Positions 43,486-54,841 of a stretch of 62,147 nucleotides of DNA are shown here, piece by piece. Each line of letters begins with the position of its first letter. Positions within the stretch are counted from its first letter, which is position 1. The stretch is taken from positions 1 through 62,147 of the forward strand of contig CAKRWT010000013.1 of NCBI GenBank assembly GCA_934418125.1, written 5' to 3'. The notes below the pieces were generated by a model. The model was not told the DNA's origin and made no database searches. It saw only the letters and a program-made list of their open reading frames with translations. The position numbers and the translations under genes were made by a program. This DNA comes from an uncultured Lachnospiraceae bacterium. Its GTDB lineage: Bacteria > Bacillota > Clostridia > Lachnospirales > Lachnospiraceae.

Positions 43486-44910
43486 TTATCTGTTTACGGT
43501 AATGTCAGGATAAGTAGACTCAATCAAGTCATAGAATTCATTGATTGCTTCATCTTTTGTCTTCTCACCGGTCTTAACTGCGGAAATTGCATTTCCCCAT
43601 GCATCACCGATTGCCTGGTCATATCTGGTAACCTTGGAAGTGTCAATGTTTTCTGCCTGTGCTAACCAGAACTGGTATAATTTCTCTCCACCATAAATCT
43701 GGTTCTCATCATCTTTATGCTTTTCCAATGCGGATTTTAAGGAAACAGTATCACCCTGGGAATACTCAATCCACCAATCTGCTGTGTCTTCGTTTAAAGT
43801 ACAGAATTTAACAAAATCCCATGCAAGGTCTTTTTTCTCAGACTGGGAAGAAATACCAATGTAAGTACCACCATCAAATCCTGATGCAGGTCCGGAGCAG
43901 ACACCCCATAAACCGGAAGTATCGCCTACGTTATCTCTCATGGTCAGAACGCCCCATGCCGGAAGACCAAATGCAAATACCTGAGTGGTATCAAGTCCTT
44001 CTGTTGCCTCTGCAAATGCCTCTGCATCCCATACGTTTACGGAATCATCTGCATAAGACTGGATATCTGCTGTCAGAATCGGTACTTCGCCTGCCATAGC
44101 CTGATACCAAGGTGTTGACCACTGATTTGCGTAAGCTGTTAAATCTTCCTGATATAACTGAGTACAAAGATCCATATAGTCAATTCTGGACTGGTCTACA
44201 TTTAAAACACCATCTACAACCCATGCAGAATCGCCGGAAAATACATTCATTTCAGCATCCGAGGAGAAAATTCTGTATCCTGCATTCTTTAAAGTCTGTG
44301 CTGTTTCCAGAATAGTCGGATAATCTGCAAATAACTTGCCAACTTCGTCCGGGTCATCGGTTCCGAATACTTCTTTGGCAATATCTCTTCTGTAGTAGAT
44401 ACCTGCAGGTGTAATCTGATAAGAAATAGCTCTTTGGATGCCATCGTCATCCTGTCCAACCTGCCATACATAATCTACAATCTGGTCTGCGTAATCCTGT
44501 GCACCAAGCTCATCCAGATTAGCAAAGAATCCTGCATCATAGAAATCTTCCAGCATCTTAGGCTCGCCTACGATGATATCTGGTTCTTTTTCGCCTGCTA
44601 ATAACGCAGTCTGTACTTTAGTAGGATAGTTCGCCGGTTCAATAACAACAGTCTCTACTTCTACTCCTGTTTCTTCTTTAAATCTCTCACCGAAGTCAAT
44701 CAGGTCATTTGCCAGCGTCCAGACAACGAGTTTGTCGCCTTCTCCGATAGCCGTATCTGTGCTGTCTGCTGTGTCTGCAGCACTCTCATCTGCGCTGCTG
44801 TCTGTCGCTGTGTCTGCGGCTGAATCACTTGTGGAAGAATCTCCACATGCTGTCATAGTCAGTGTCATTGCTCCAACGAGCATTGCTGCAACTACTTTTC
44901 TCCACTTCAT
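43486..44910 (-). CDS. Sugar ABC transporter solute-binding lipoprotein
   Basis: This 474-aa protein starts at ATG 44910, supported by AGGAGG; the longer frame from 44976 precedes the signal peptide. The signal ends at the lipobox MTAC (Cys about residue 23), followed by a Ser/Ala/Asp-rich linker (about 24-55). The ligand domain is MalE-like (group 1): KLVVWTLANDLIDFGERFKEETGVEVETVVIE, EPDIIVGEPKMLEDF and AYANQWSTPWYQAMAGEVPILTADI. It is the first gene of the importer operon with the two permeases at 43343 and 42412. A TATAAT at 45005-45000 (minus strand) is a likely -10 box about 85 nt upstream. Confidence 0.93.
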   Translation of the reverse strand: MKWRKVVAAMLVGAMTLTMTACGDSSTSDSAADTATDSSADESAADTADSTDTAIGEGDKLVVWTLANDLIDFGERFKEETGVEVETVVIEPANYPTKVQTALLAGEKEPDIIVGEPKMLEDFYDAGFFANLDELGAQDYADQIVDYVWQVGQDDDGIQRAISYQITPAGIYYRRDIAKEVFGTDDPDEVGKLFADYPTILETAQTLKNAGYRIFSSDAEMNVFSGDSAWVVDGVLNVDQSRIDYMDLCTQLYQEDLTAYANQWSTPWYQAMAGEVPILTADIQSYADDSVNVWDAEAFAEATEGLDTTQVFAFGLPAWGVLTMRDNVGDTSGLWGVCSGPASGFDGGTYIGISSQSEKKDLAWDFVKFCTLNEDTADWWIEYSQGDTVSLKSALEKHKDDENQIYGGEKLYQFWLAQAENIDTSKVTRYDQAIGDAWGNAISAVKTGEKTKDEAINEFYDLIESTYPDITVNR

Positions 44911-45058
44911 AAATACATCCTCCTTATTGTTTCCCACAGGAAACCTTCTCTTTTTTGTTTCCCGCGTTCCCAACACATTTGTTTTCTGTTGATAACTGTA
45001 TTATAGAATGTGCCCTTTCTGATAAAAGTCCTCCAAATTTTAAAAAGGTATCATTTTT

Positions 45059-46396
45059 TTAGTAACAGATGGTTACGATGGTATGGGCATCGATGACGCC
45101 TTCCATTCCGCGGTATTCTCCCGCACCCTCTGCCATCTCACGCAGGGTATATTCCTTTGCCTGCCCTGTCCGGTTTAAAAGCACTACCACCCGTTCTCCG
45201 TCCGGGTTTAAGAAAGCAGTCACTTCCAGGTCACCGGTATAGCGGGACGTGCCGATTCTGACCGCCCCTTCCTTGATATAGCGGCTGAAATGTCCAATGT
45301 AATAGTAGCTAAGTCTCTTCTCAAAGGTATTCTCTGTAGGGTTGCACATAATGGGTGCTGCACAGAAGTTGCCTACATGATTCGGTCCTCCCTTTTCATC
45401 TAAGAGAATGTTCCAGTCCAGGGAAGCGTTGATGCCTGCATTCAGGTTACCCAGAATGTCATGGGCATACATTTCTGCTTTATAAGTCTCATTGGAATCT
45501 GCGAAACGGGAATACTCCACGCAGCCTTCGGTAAAGAAGATTTCCTTATCCGGGTACTGCTTTCTTACCATCTCCAGTGTCTCGAAATGGTCACCAGTAT
45601 ACCAGTGCACGGCTTCACCAGCCACGTAATTTCTGGTTTTCTCATCAGCTACCACCTCTTTGAATCGCTGGTAGGCTTCTTCCTTATTGTGGTCCCATAC
45701 AAAGATACCGATATCCGAAAGCCCTGCTGCCTCCAGCTGTGGTCCCAGGTAATCTCTCACGAAATGGCCCTCATCCTCCGAGGTATAAATGCAGGAATCC
45801 CAGGTCTGCACTGCCATTGGCTCATTTTGTACGGTAATCCAGGAAATATCCACACCTTCTTCCTGGTAGGCTTTGATAAACTTCACAAAATAAGTTGCCC
45901 AGGCAGCGTAATACTCCTGTTTTAATTTACCGCCATGGTTCATATCGTTATTGGTCTTCATAAATGCCGGGGGAGACCAGGGAGACATGAGAAAATGGAT
46001 TCCCCCTGCCTTCTCGCAGGCATCTTTAATCAGGGGCAGTATTTCTGCCTTGTCATGACCGATGTCAAAGGTTTCCAGGGCATCATCCCCCTCTTCAATA
46101 TAGGTATAGTTTCCCAGACCGAAATCACAACTGTTCATGTGGATACGTCCCAGCTGGTAACGCAGACCGCTATCCCCGTAATAAGCCTCGATAACGGCTT
46201 CCTTCTGTTCTGCTCCCATTCCTGCGTAAACATGGGCTGCTGCCTCGGTCAGCGCGCCGCCGAATCCGCGGAACTGCTGATAGGTTATCTCCGGACACAC
46301 ATTCACTACATGCATGCAGTCCGAAACCGGTGCCTGCTCCAGTTCTGTCTCCTCCCAGAATTTTCCGTTCAGATAATCCGTTACAATTTTCTTCAT
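45059..46396 (-). CDS. GH30 family beta-glycosidase
   Basis: This 445-aa enzyme starts at ATG 46396 after AGAGG; the longer frame would read through the leader repeat. It has the GH30 barrel and side beta-domain: QQFRGFGGALTEAAAHVYAGM near residue 41, MSPWSPPAFMKTN at about 137, acid/base Glu192 in ITVQNEPMA and nucleophile Glu290 in IFFTEGC. No signal peptide is present, so it acts in the cytoplasm. GH30 members include beta-glucosidases, beta-1,6-glucanases and beta-xylosidases; the neighbouring GH161-like and GH94 phosphorylases favour a beta-gluco-oligosaccharide substrate, possibly beta-1,6 branches. Subfamily cannot be fixed here. Confidence 0.9.
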   Translation of the reverse strand: MKKIVTDYLNGKFWEETELEQAPVSDCMHVVNVCPEITYQQFRGFGGALTEAAAHVYAGMGAEQKEAVIEAYYGDSGLRYQLGRIHMNSCDFGLGNYTYIEEGDDALETFDIGHDKAEILPLIKDACEKAGGIHFLMSPWSPPAFMKTNNDMNHGGKLKQEYYAAWATYFVKFIKAYQEEGVDISWITVQNEPMAVQTWDSCIYTSEDEGHFVRDYLGPQLEAAGLSDIGIFVWDHNKEEAYQRFKEVVADEKTRNYVAGEAVHWYTGDHFETLEMVRKQYPDKEIFFTEGCVEYSRFADSNETYKAEMYAHDILGNLNAGINASLDWNILLDEKGGPNHVGNFCAAPIMCNPTENTFEKRLSYYYIGHFSRYIKEGAVRIGTSRYTGDLEVTAFLNPDGERVVVLLNRTGQAKEYTLREMAEGAGEYRGMEGVIDAHTIVTICY

Positions 46397-46401
46397 ATTA
46401 A

Positions 46402-46465
46402 CCTCTTTTCTGTGCACTCTTTTGCACATATAGGGTTTGTGTCCGGTGCACACAGACACAAACCC
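46402..46465 (-). repeat. Two-hairpin leader repeat carrying an RBS, copy B
   Basis: In RNA sense hairpin 1 is GGGTTTGTGTC/GACACAAACCC (46465-46455 with 46443-46433). Hairpin 2 is TGTGCA/TGCACA (46428-46423 with 46416-46411), then GAAAAGAGG, the GH30 ribosome binding site. It aligns base for base with the copy at 15093-15158. Differences in hairpin 2 are compensatory (C to T in one arm, G to A in the other). Confidence 0.75.
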
Positions 46466-46471
46466 TGTCCT

Positions 46472-49400
46472 TTACTCTACTTCTATATAAATTTCCTGAA
46501 CCATACCATCCCGGATATCCCTAGCAAGCCTCTCCCCGGCACAGGCTCCTGCCACATTGGCAACGCTTCCGTTCTGATACTGGAATTCCATTGCCGTAAT
46601 CCGGTACTGTCCCGGTATATAATCCCTTACCTGTGGGAACTGGTACGTTACCTTTATGGTTCCGAAAAGCCTTGCCGTCACTCTGCCATCCTCCGGAATC
46701 AGGTAGGCTGGGATTGCCGGTTTCGGGGAAAAGGTAAGTTTCCCGTCCTGTAAGCCAAATAACTGCCCTCCGAATAACATCCGCTTCCACATGCTGATAA
46801 ACTCGATGGTAGAACCGCTTAATCTGGCAACAAAACCTTTGCCGTGATAAGCTTTGTTCGGATTCTTGCTGCTGGCAATAAAGGAAGAATTCTCATAAAT
46901 GCTTCTACCATAGACCTCCGGGTCTAAGAAAGGCACTGCCGCCTTGTGGAAATCCCCGAAGAACTCTTCGTACATTCCCTGCTGTAACAGCACCAGCAGA
47001 TATTTATATTCCATGTGAAGCCAGATGGATTCATTTTCCAGCCAGCCCGGTGTAAACGCCCTTGCCCTTCCCAGCTCATAAGATGCCTGCTGCAGGGAAG
47101 CATTTACCTTGTACATGGATAACGGCTCGTCATACAAATCACTTTCTTTTACCTGATGATACAGTTCCCGCTTCTTCTCCTTATCCTCATCCAGTTTCAG
47201 ATAGCGAACCGGTCCTTCCAGGAACTGTGGCACCATCTGCACGACAAATTGCAGTGGTCTTATGCCTTCCTCTGTCTTCTCATACCTGGGTACTTCATAA
47301 GTAAAATAGGTCGGACAGATTCCCCCGCCAAGAATCAGGGCTTTCTCGATACCACAGCGGAGCGTATCCAGGAATTCTTCCAGAATCTCCACTGCCCGCT
47401 CACTGGAAACCGTAATCTTTCTTCCCGTAACGCCTTCGTATACCTTATCCCGGTACGCTTCCTTGGCATCGTTTATCTGGTTCCAGAAGTCCAGGATTTC
47501 CCCATGCTCCACTACTTCTCCGGCAGATTTCCTGTCCCGTGTCTCACAACCGTGGATGGCTTCCTTACAGCTTAAATTAATCCGCTCCAGCTGCTGCATG
47601 AAGAGTGTCAGTTCATTGAGCAGATGCAAATCCCCCGGATATTTCTTCAGGGCACCTATGGTATAGGTCAACATTCTGGCAAGCTCGTAAGTCTCTGCCA
47701 TGGAAGAACCAAATAACGCAGGCATACCGTTTAAGGCATCGTACCAGCCCGGTTTTCCACCTTCCATCTCAATTCCCATGCCGTAAGCATCCAGTGCGGC
47801 AAACTTGGTAACGCACAGTAACACCAGTTTCTCTAACAGTGTCATTTTCAGCACTTCCGGTGTCTGTCCCTGGGTCTTTACCAGTTTCTCCTCCGTGCTC
47901 CTGCGGCTTTCCTCTGCCAGTGCATGATACTGCCGAAGTCCCCTGTCCGTTATCACATATCTCTTTTCCCGGTGGTTGATGTTAATCTGGGACACATAGG
48001 TGGTATAATCCTTTTCATACAGCATATCCCGCTCTTCCTCCGGGAAGACTTCCAGATACTCTTCGATTAAGTCCAGGTTGTAGGTCCAGTGGTCTGTCCA
48101 GTAGCCCTCCAGGAAATTACCGTTATCCAGTGTCTGGGCGGCATCCATAACCTCGGTAAATAAGCTTTCCACCTGTTCCGGTGCCACGCCCTCTGTCAGT
48201 TTGCGGTAGAAGGCTCCCGGCGTAAACGGCTTCTGCACATAGGCACGGAGGCTTTCTGTCTCCCCCTCCTTCTGGAAAAGGGCTTCTGCCTGCTCCTTTC
48301 CCAACCGGTATGTGGATTTCTCAATGCCCAGTGGATTGTAACCATCCAGCTGGATGAGGCTATAGAACTTCTTGATATTGCTTCTTCCCACAAAAGGGGT
48401 AAAAAAGGTATCGCAGCGGCGGTTCTGGTTCACATCACGGAAATTGCCGTTTCCCTGGGAATAATATTCAGGCAGCATGGAGAAATAATTATAATCCCGC
48501 TCCAAATCGCCATGTTTTCTGGAATATACATAGAAAATCTTGTTGTTGCCAAGCCTGATTGGATAGCCGCCTCGCAGCAGATTATCCATATAAGTATATT
48601 TACAGTAGGCATCAAACTCCGGAGAAGCGGTTCTTGTCTCGATGTTCTGGCAAAGTTCCTGTAACAGCTGGTCTGCCCGCTGCTTCTTCTCCTCGAAATA
48701 AGCGGCATCCCGTTTTTCCTCTAAGAACCGGTGCAGTATCTCCTTTTTTTCCACCTGTCCAATCAGCTCATAGAGGCTTGCACTGCCCTTTGCCGGGATA
48801 ACGAATCTGGCTCCGTAGAAGCTGCATGGCATCTGGTTCATCACAATCTGTTCCTGCCGTTCCAGTTCCTCGATGGACTTTTCTTCAAACCCTACCGCTT
48901 CGTGTAACGAGGTATCATAGGAAAAGACCACCGTAGGGTCCACAATGGGCTGCAGCTGTGTACCGTCTGCCAGGAACCCTGCAGAAAAGTTTCCTCCCAG
49001 AATCTCCTCTACGGTAGTACTGTCCTCAATGCTTGCCCGCACCCGGAAATAAGGCTTTCTCTTCTCCACATCCTCTACCTGCATCCAGGCTTTGGCAGTC
49101 TGTGTCATATTTTTCAGGTTATCAATGCTGACTCCGTAAGGAACCAGTGCCGGCATACCATCCAGCACTTCTATTTCCACCGGTTTTTCCGTGGCATTAT
49201 GGAATACCACCTTGCGGACCAGCGCCCCGATAGATTCCTCCGGGAGGGTATAATAGCTGACCCTGGTACATAGCCCTGTGGCAGCATCCTTCTCCTGCAG
49301 GGTAAGTCCATTCATGGCGATTTCCATGGTGTGTGGAAGTTTTTCATCCGAAAATGCTTCCCTTACCGTGCCATTATATTTGATAAAGGTACGAAACCCT

Positions 49401-49618
49401 GTGGTTTTCACATTCTGGTAAGCCTGGTGTGCCGGATAGTACTCCATGATGGCATGGTCTTTGTTATCCACGCCGAAGCTTACCACTCCCTGTCCCCGAT
49501 TCACATAGTAGCACCAGACAGGAATCCCTCTGATGCCGGAAATACCGGGTAAAAAGCTGGCAAATGTGCTCTTTTTTCCATAATTGTCGATTACATATGT
49601 TTCCCCTTGTGTTGTCAT
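46472..49618 (-). CDS. GH161-like beta-glucan phosphorylase
   Basis: This is a 1048-aa cytoplasmic protein of the GH94/GH149/GH161 phosphorylase clan. N-terminal features [40 protein letters not shown] and the central [36 protein letters not shown] (catalytic region near residues 393-401) fit the long form described as beta-1,3-oligoglucan phosphorylase (GH161). Such enzymes split beta-1,3-glucan with phosphate to glucose 1-phosphate. Length agrees with that family and is too long for cellobiose phosphorylase. It is 17 bp after the GH94 gene and 76 bp before GH30, one operon. Family assignment is from memory of motifs; the exact linkage is inference. Confidence 0.75.
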   Translation of the reverse strand: MTTQGETYVIDNYGKKSTFASFLPGISGIRGIPVWCYYVNRGQGVVSFGVDNKDHAIMEYYPAHQAYQNVKTTGFRTFIKYNGTVREAFSDEKLPHTMEIAMNGLTLQEKDAATGLCTRVSYYTLPEESIGALVRKVVFHNATEKPVEIEVLDGMPALVPYGVSIDNLKNMTQTAKAWMQVEDVEKRKPYFRVRASIEDSTTVEEILGGNFSAGFLADGTQLQPIVDPTVVFSYDTSLHEAVGFEEKSIEELERQEQIVMNQMPCSFYGARFVIPAKGSASLYELIGQVEKKEILHRFLEEKRDAAYFEEKKQRADQLLQELCQNIETRTASPEFDAYCKYTYMDNLLRGGYPIRLGNNKIFYVYSRKHGDLERDYNYFSMLPEYYSQGNGNFRDVNQNRRCDTFFTPFVGRSNIKKFYSLIQLDGYNPLGIEKSTYRLGKEQAEALFQKEGETESLRAYVQKPFTPGAFYRKLTEGVAPEQVESLFTEVMDAAQTLDNGNFLEGYWTDHWTYNLDLIEEYLEVFPEEERDMLYEKDYTTYVSQININHREKRYVITDRGLRQYHALAEESRRSTEEKLVKTQGQTPEVLKMTLLEKLVLLCVTKFAALDAYGMGIEMEGGKPGWYDALNGMPALFGSSMAETYELARMLTYTIGALKKYPGDLHLLNELTLFMQQLERINLSCKEAIHGCETRDRKSAGEVVEHGEILDFWNQINDAKEAYRDKVYEGVTGRKITVSSERAVEILEEFLDTLRCGIEKALILGGGICPTYFTYEVPRYEKTEEGIRPLQFVVQMVPQFLEGPVRYLKLDEDKEKKRELYHQVKESDLYDEPLSMYKVNASLQQASYELGRARAFTPGWLENESIWLHMEYKYLLVLLQQGMYEEFFGDFHKAAVPFLDPEVYGRSIYENSSFIASSKNPNKAYHGKGFVARLSGSTIEFISMWKRMLFGGQLFGLQDGKLTFSPKPAIPAYLIPEDGRVTARLFGTIKVTYQFPQVRDYIPGQYRITAMEFQYQNGSVANVAGACAGERLARDIRDGMVQEIYIEVE

Positions 49619-49635
49619 CTTTTTCTCCTGCTTTC

Positions 49636-52341
49636 TTATCCTAATAAAATGGTCAGTTCCTGTATCTGGTCAGCCGGTAACCCGTTAATGGTTTCCTTTT
49701 CCAGAATCTCTCCGTCTTCCCTGCCGGACAGGGTAAGCTTGGTGCCATTCAGTGTCATTCCGGTAATGCGGTACTGCGATTCTTCTTTTTTCTGTGGATT
49801 CTCATAGGTAATCTTCCACTTCCGGTTCCCAAACCATAAGGAAATCTGCGCTTTTCCCTTTTCGTCAAACTGTTCCTGCAACAGCTTTGGCTGTAACAGA
49901 AGGTTCCCCAGTTCGCCCCGGATGCCGTACATCCGTGTAATGACCGTCAGCATATACCAGCTTGCCGCACCGGTCAGGTAATGGTACATGCCCCGTCCCT
50001 TGGCGTTGAAATACTCCGGGATTCCCGGATAAATCTGGCTGACCTGGAAATCAACCGCCTGTCGGTACAGTGCCTGTAAGGCTTTATATCCTTCTTTGGC
50101 AAATCCCTGTTTGTAAAGGGCATTGGCATACATCACTGCCATGTGGGAGAACACGGCTCCGTTCTCCTTATCACCATAGGAGAAACCGAACATTCTTCCC
50201 AAATCGGTCTTAACCTCATGGAAATCGGTATTTAACCGGTAGCCACCTACCTTTTCTTCGTAGAGATAATGGTCTGCACTCTTTGCAATCTCTGCGGTCT
50301 GTTCCCTGGTTGCTGTCCCTGCCATAATAGAAAATACCTGACTGGTCAGCATCATGCGGACACCTTCCCTGGTCTGTCCTTCCACTCTTCTTCCATGATT
50401 GTCATAGTAGCCGTTAAACCAGCCGTGCTTCTCGCTGTCCTCTATCCATTCGCTCTCCCGGATATGTTTCTTCATCCACCGGGCTTTGTGTATCAGATTC
50501 TCTGCCAGCTTCTCCAGATCAATTTCCACTTTCTCGCCACTGGTATCGTGCTCACAGGTGTCCAAGTATTCTGCCAGCACCTGTCTTTTCTTCTCCACAG
50601 AATCATACAGGCTCTCGTTATCTTCCAGAAGTATGACGATTTCGGCTAACAGTGGGAGTGTCTTCTTACCGGTTTTGCGCCGGTAGGCATACAGTAACTC
50701 TGCCATGTCCTCCAGATTTCCTGCATAAGCATTGGAAAATGCCACACTCTCGCCACGCTCCGGTGCCATATCCAAGGCATCGTTCCAGTCGGCTCCGCGT
50801 AACCGGATATGGTTATGTTCGCCTACCTCATAGAAAGCGGTCAGGTTCTGCAACAGTAAATGCTCTATCACACTACCCTCTTCCCTGGTTTCCTTTCTGG
50901 TCTTCTGCCAGCAGCCATAAGACTCATCCCACAGGGAATCGGTACTGGTTCCCCTGCGTATCTGTTTATCCTTAAAATAAGCTGCCTTCTTCTCCAGAAG
51001 CTCCAAATCCCCGGTCTGGTCAATATAAAGCTTAGTTGTCATCATGGGCCATACGCCGTGGTCCATCCATACTCTGATAATGTTATTTCTGTCTGCGATA
51101 AACTCGCCCTGTTTATTTCCAATAATCGTTGCATTGCTGCCATCTACCCGCACCCCGGCGAAATTATCCAGAAGCATCTGCCTTACGCCATCCGGGTTCA
51201 TGATAAGCAGTGCCAGACAGTCCTGCCAGAGGTCACGCCAGCCTCTTCCGCCCTTTCCATAATCGTGATGGGGCAGGAAGGAGCATCCATAGATTCTTCG
51301 CAAAACAGGCTGGAAGCTGACCCAGCGCATGTACTGGTTAAAGGTTTCGTCCCCGGTCTGATACCATACGTTTACCTTCTCCTGCCAGTACTGTTTCATC
51401 TGCCGCAGGGCATTTCCTACTTTATCCTTAGTGTCAAACTCCTGATACAGCTCTTCGATTTCATCCGGCTGTTCTGTACAGCCGATAGCAACGAAATAAG
51501 TAATGCTTGCCTTAGGTGCCAGCCGGCACTCCTGGAACCGGATACCGCCCATGACTTCCAGTCCCTCCAGGTGGGTTCCCGCTTCCACACCTTTCTGGTT
51601 CTTCACTACGGCATAAGGTCTTTCCGGGTTTCCACCCTCGCCTACGAAGTCTTCTGCTACCGGATAGAAATCCAATGGTTTTCCACCTTCTTCATCCCAT
51701 CCTTCGCAGAAATACACCATGTCATTTAACTGATGTCCTCTTTCATCAAAGGATAAGGTTGGTTTTACCCGCACCCCATACTCAGATGTCTTAATCCGGT
51801 GCAACAGGGAAGTGACATGCCTGTGATCCCGGATATTGTCAGCACTTCTTCCGTAGAGGGGAATGGCTGCCATGGGAGTCAATACACAGTCTTCTGTTCC
51901 GGTATTCTGGATGGTTACTGCCATGATTTCTGCATTGTACCGGGGTGGTACAAAGGAAATGATTTCTGCTTTTAACCCATACTTTTCTGATTTTCTGGTA
52001 AGTTTATGCCACATCAGCCCGGCTGTTATCTCACTGTCTTCCTGTTCCTTAGTAAACTTCTGGCTGATAGCCTCTGCCGAGTTCCCAGTCGCAGACCAGA
52101 TACCCTTTCCTTCCACACGGCACCAGAAGTTTCTTGTGTTCCTGTTATTGATTAGATTCTCCGCACTGACCGGCTCCAGCACAAAGGTATTCTGGTTCAG
52201 CTTCGCATCACCGCCCAGATTCGGGGTAACCGAGCTTTTCAGTCCCTTTTCCCCGGCAATGGGAAAATATAAGTAACTGTAATTTTCAGGTTGTTTGATT
52301 GTAAACGTTCCTTCTTTATCGATAAATTGATATCCTTCCAT
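49636..52341 (-). CDS. GH94 disaccharide/oligosaccharide phosphorylase
   Basis: This 901-aa enzyme starts at ATG 52341, which has AGGAGG five bases upstream. The GH94 layout is an N-terminal beta-sandwich (about 1-280), a linker helix pair, an (alpha/alpha)6 barrel (about 340-800) and a C-terminal jelly roll. The catalytic Asp is in [10 protein letters not shown] (about Asp521). The N-terminus ([40 protein letters not shown]) differs from classic cellobiose phosphorylases and resembles laminaribiose-type members of about 900 aa. It likely converts a beta-linked glucose disaccharide plus phosphate to glucose 1-phosphate and glucose in the cytoplasm. Cellobiose or cellodextrin remains possible. 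Confidence 0.82.
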   Translation of the reverse strand: MEGYQFIDKEGTFTIKQPENYSYLYFPIAGEKGLKSSVTPNLGGDAKLNQNTFVLEPVSAENLINNRNTRNFWCRVEGKGIWSATGNSAEAISQKFTKEQEDSEITAGLMWHKLTRKSEKYGLKAEIISFVPPRYNAEIMAVTIQNTGTEDCVLTPMAAIPLYGRSADNIRDHRHVTSLLHRIKTSEYGVRVKPTLSFDERGHQLNDMVYFCEGWDEEGGKPLDFYPVAEDFVGEGGNPERPYAVVKNQKGVEAGTHLEGLEVMGGIRFQECRLAPKASITYFVAIGCTEQPDEIEELYQEFDTKDKVGNALRQMKQYWQEKVNVWYQTGDETFNQYMRWVSFQPVLRRIYGCSFLPHHDYGKGGRGWRDLWQDCLALLIMNPDGVRQMLLDNFAGVRVDGSNATIIGNKQGEFIADRNNIIRVWMDHGVWPMMTTKLYIDQTGDLELLEKKAAYFKDKQIRRGTSTDSLWDESYGCWQKTRKETREEGSVIEHLLLQNLTAFYEVGEHNHIRLRGADWNDALDMAPERGESVAFSNAYAGNLEDMAELLYAYRRKTGKKTLPLLAEIVILLEDNESLYDSVEKKRQVLAEYLDTCEHDTSGEKVEIDLEKLAENLIHKARWMKKHIRESEWIEDSEKHGWFNGYYDNHGRRVEGQTREGVRMMLTSQVFSIMAGTATREQTAEIAKSADHYLYEEKVGGYRLNTDFHEVKTDLGRMFGFSYGDKENGAVFSHMAVMYANALYKQGFAKEGYKALQALYRQAVDFQVSQIYPGIPEYFNAKGRGMYHYLTGAASWYMLTVITRMYGIRGELGNLLLQPKLLQEQFDEKGKAQISLWFGNRKWKITYENPQKKEESQYRITGMTLNGTKLTLSGREDGEILEKETINGLPADQIQELTILLG

Positions 52342-52397
52342 ACGCCCTCCTGCTTTTTCACTTTTCCATACTCCTATTCTAGAAAAAGCGGGCATAG

Positions 52398-52435
52398 AAA
52401 AAAGGATACCTTTTTCAAAAAAGGTATCCTTTTTT
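52398..52435 (-). terminator. Strong terminator between GH74 and GH94 genes
   Basis: A nearly loopless hairpin (AAAAAAGGATACCTTTTT and its complement, 52398-52415 with 52417-52435) has T-runs on both strands, so it can act in both directions. It ends the GH74 transcript 21 nt after the stop. Only about 57 bp remain before the GH94 start, so the GH94 promoter must overlap it or read-through is used. Confidence 0.85.
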
Positions 52436-52455
52436 CATATTTTGTAAATGTCTGC

Positions 52456-54750
52456 TTATCTTGCCGGTTCCCCATACAGCACACCCCGGCTTCCGGTGGC
52501 AATATAAAATCGTCCGTACACCTGGCTGTCGCCTTCCACGCTGTTGATTTCGCCGTACATCTGCTTATCGGTATTCAGCCTGACATAGCTTTGTCCATCA
52601 TCCACGCTGCGGTAGAAGCCATATTCCCCATCGATAGTTGCCGCCACATAAAGGGCTTTATTCTCCTTATAATAGCTGCCTCCCTCGTGGAGTACGCCAA
52701 GCCCCAGGCGGTAAATGATATCCCCATCCTTACTCAGCTTCTTCATGGTGGCTTTTTTCTTAACCGCATCATAATGTAATTTCCACAGGCCATGCTCCTT
52801 CACTGCCAGATAGAACACACCCTGTTTGCCGCACTCCCCGCGTACCTCGGTCTTGTTGGCACAGTCTATCAAGGTAAACTCCACTGCCGGGAACTCCTCC
52901 GGTAACTTCACTTCCCGGAACGTCTCTCCCCCATCTTCGCTGACATAGAAGTCCGAATGGTCGCCAAAGCCATAGAACAGGTTGCTAGTCATTCTGTCGG
53001 AAAATACTTTAAAGCCGCCAGTCCGTTTCTGTCCGCCTTCCAAATCATACACCTGCACCTGCCGGAACGTCTCTCCGCCGTCATGGCTGGCTACCACCAT
53101 ATCTACCGGCAGGTTGATATTCTCAGCAATAGACCAGACGATGTGGTTACAATCCGGTGCCATGGCAACCCAGCCACTGTTTACATTGGGCGTTTCTATC
53201 CGGTGAAGTGCTTCGTCAATCCGCCCACTGATACCATAAGGCATCGGCAGCCTGCGGAAGGTCTTGCACTGGTCTTTCGTCGAAATCAGTCCACCCTTTG
53301 TCTTTCCTGTCCAGTTTCCTCTAGGTGTCACGACGACACATTCCGGATGTTCATCGGAATAGTCTGCATTGATACAGGTAATGTACCGGTTCCCATCCGC
53401 ATCATCAAAGGAATTGGCACAGGGCATATCCAGTCTGGAGAAGGCAAAACCGCCTAAATCCCCCACAATGTCAATACACTTTACCTCGCCTCTCGGCGGG
53501 CTGTACAGGTTCAGATGCACCGTTTCCTCGATTCCATCACTCCAGTCCTGGAAGGTTACTTTCTCTGCGGTCAGGTTTTTCGATCGGAATACGCCGGTTC
53601 CAGTGTTAAACCAGACCTCCTCCGGCTTGCAGGGATTTATCTTTAAATCAGTCATCCAGTGAATCAGCGAATGTCCTCCGTTATAACGCGGGGTCAGATA
53701 GGAGGTACGGAATGCCAGTTCCCCTGTCTGTAAATCATATAAAATACACTCCCAGGTGGTGCCGTAATCCCTGGAACGGAAGATACAGTCCCCGTCTTCC
53801 TTACTGATAGTAGATGCCACCAGAAGGCCCGGCACTGCCGCTACGGTATCCACGCCGGAAAATCCATATTCCAGCAGACCGCTCTCCGGGGTAATATCCT
53901 CCCCTGCACCGATTCTCCCTGCTTCCAACGGGTAACGTACCACTTTACCGCCAATCACACTGCCACCATCACAACTGTAGCCCAGTTCATAGACATAGGC
54001 GTTTCTTCCCATGACCGAATAGGTTACATAGAGGTATTTTTCATCTAAGGCATAACGCTGTGCCACCAGTCCTGCCAGTCTGACTCCTTCTATCTCGCCG
54101 TCCTGTGGCTGCCAGAGTTCTTCAAATGTGACACCATTGTCATAAGATACCCGCAGACTATGTCCTCGTAAAGTTTCCCCTCGCTTCGTGGTAACGCCTG
54201 CCCCGCCTACGAAAAGTGCCTTACCATCTGCCGTCTGTCCCACTAACGTTGTGTACTGCTCTGCAAAGCCCGGAACCGGTTCCCAGCTTTTTCCATAGTC
54301 CTCACTTTTCCACAAGCCGCTGTCCTGGGAAGCAAACCACAGCTTCTCCTCCGACTGCCTGTCCACAATAAGACGGTAGCCGGTTCCACGTCCATTCAGA
54401 TTGCCATGGATATGCATTGGCATCTCATAGTACCGGAAAGTCTCTCCCCTATCCTGGGAAACTGCCAGTTTTCCATGGAGTCTGTCGTTGATACCGCAGG
54501 CAATGTAAAGTCTCTCCGGATGATGCTCGTCCAGGGCAATGGCGGTGGGATAGGTCTCACTCAAATCGTCCATGGTTACATGGTCAATCAGACTCTTCCA
54601 ACACTGCTTCTCTTCCTCGAAACGATACACCCCTCCAATATCCGTCCTTGCATAGAGCACCCCTGCTTTCTGTGGGTGAAATGCAAAGCCGGTCACATAA
54701 CCGCCGCCCGGAATCGGCAGGTTACGGTATTCATATTTCTGCTGCTCCAT
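52456..54750 (-). CDS. Cytoplasmic GH74 xyloglucan-oligosaccharide hydrolase
   Basis: This 764-aa enzyme has the twin seven-bladed beta-propeller of GH74 and BNR-type repeats (SxDxGxTF: SQDRGETFRYY, SYDNGVTFEE, SRDYGTTWE, SHDGGETFRQ, SEDGGETFRE, SVDDGQSYVR). The first catalytic Asp is in YARTDIGGVYRF (Asp37) and the second in DIVGDLGGF (Asp431). Most GH74 enzymes are secreted endo-xyloglucanases; this one has no signal peptide or carbohydrate-binding module and starts directly at the first blade. It probably trims imported xylogluco-oligosaccharides in the cytoplasm. Its neighbour upstream is a YicI-type alpha-xylosidase. Confidence 0.88.
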   Translation of the reverse strand: MEQQKYEYRNLPIPGGGYVTGFAFHPQKAGVLYARTDIGGVYRFEEEKQCWKSLIDHVTMDDLSETYPTAIALDEHHPERLYIACGINDRLHGKLAVSQDRGETFRYYEMPMHIHGNLNGRGTGYRLIVDRQSEEKLWFASQDSGLWKSEDYGKSWEPVPGFAEQYTTLVGQTADGKALFVGGAGVTTKRGETLRGHSLRVSYDNGVTFEELWQPQDGEIEGVRLAGLVAQRYALDEKYLYVTYSVMGRNAYVYELGYSCDGGSVIGGKVVRYPLEAGRIGAGEDITPESGLLEYGFSGVDTVAAVPGLLVASTISKEDGDCIFRSRDYGTTWECILYDLQTGELAFRTSYLTPRYNGGHSLIHWMTDLKINPCKPEEVWFNTGTGVFRSKNLTAEKVTFQDWSDGIEETVHLNLYSPPRGEVKCIDIVGDLGGFAFSRLDMPCANSFDDADGNRYITCINADYSDEHPECVVVTPRGNWTGKTKGGLISTKDQCKTFRRLPMPYGISGRIDEALHRIETPNVNSGWVAMAPDCNHIVWSIAENINLPVDMVVASHDGGETFRQVQVYDLEGGQKRTGGFKVFSDRMTSNLFYGFGDHSDFYVSEDGGETFREVKLPEEFPAVEFTLIDCANKTEVRGECGKQGVFYLAVKEHGLWKLHYDAVKKKATMKKLSKDGDIIYRLGLGVLHEGGSYYKENKALYVAATIDGEYGFYRSVDDGQSYVRLNTDKQMYGEINSVEGDSQVYGRFYIATGSRGVLYGEPAR

Positions 54751-54798
54751 TTTCCTTATCCCTTCTGCCCCAAAGGCTATTATTAAAAAGCTGTTATC

Positions 54799-54828
54799 AA
54801 AAAGGCTATTGCCGAAACAATAGCCTTT
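54799..54828 (-). terminator. Terminator or attenuator between GH31 and GH74 genes
   Basis: On the minus strand AAAGGCTATTG (54828-54818) pairs with CAATAGCCTTT (54811-54801), followed by T up to 54799. It lies 13 nt after the GH31 stop codon, inside what otherwise looks like one operon, so partial termination is likely. Confidence 0.75.
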
Positions 54829-54841
54829 CCCTGCGTTGTTG

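Noticed and set aside
45935..46753. 272-aa plus-strand reading frame opposite GH30 and the phosphorylase
   Set aside because: It is antisense to two well-supported enzymes and crosses the leader repeat; it arises from codon bias on the other strand.
50860..51729. 289-aa plus-strand reading frame opposite GH94
   Set aside because: It is antisense to conserved GH94 sequence including the barrel, with no ribosome binding site.
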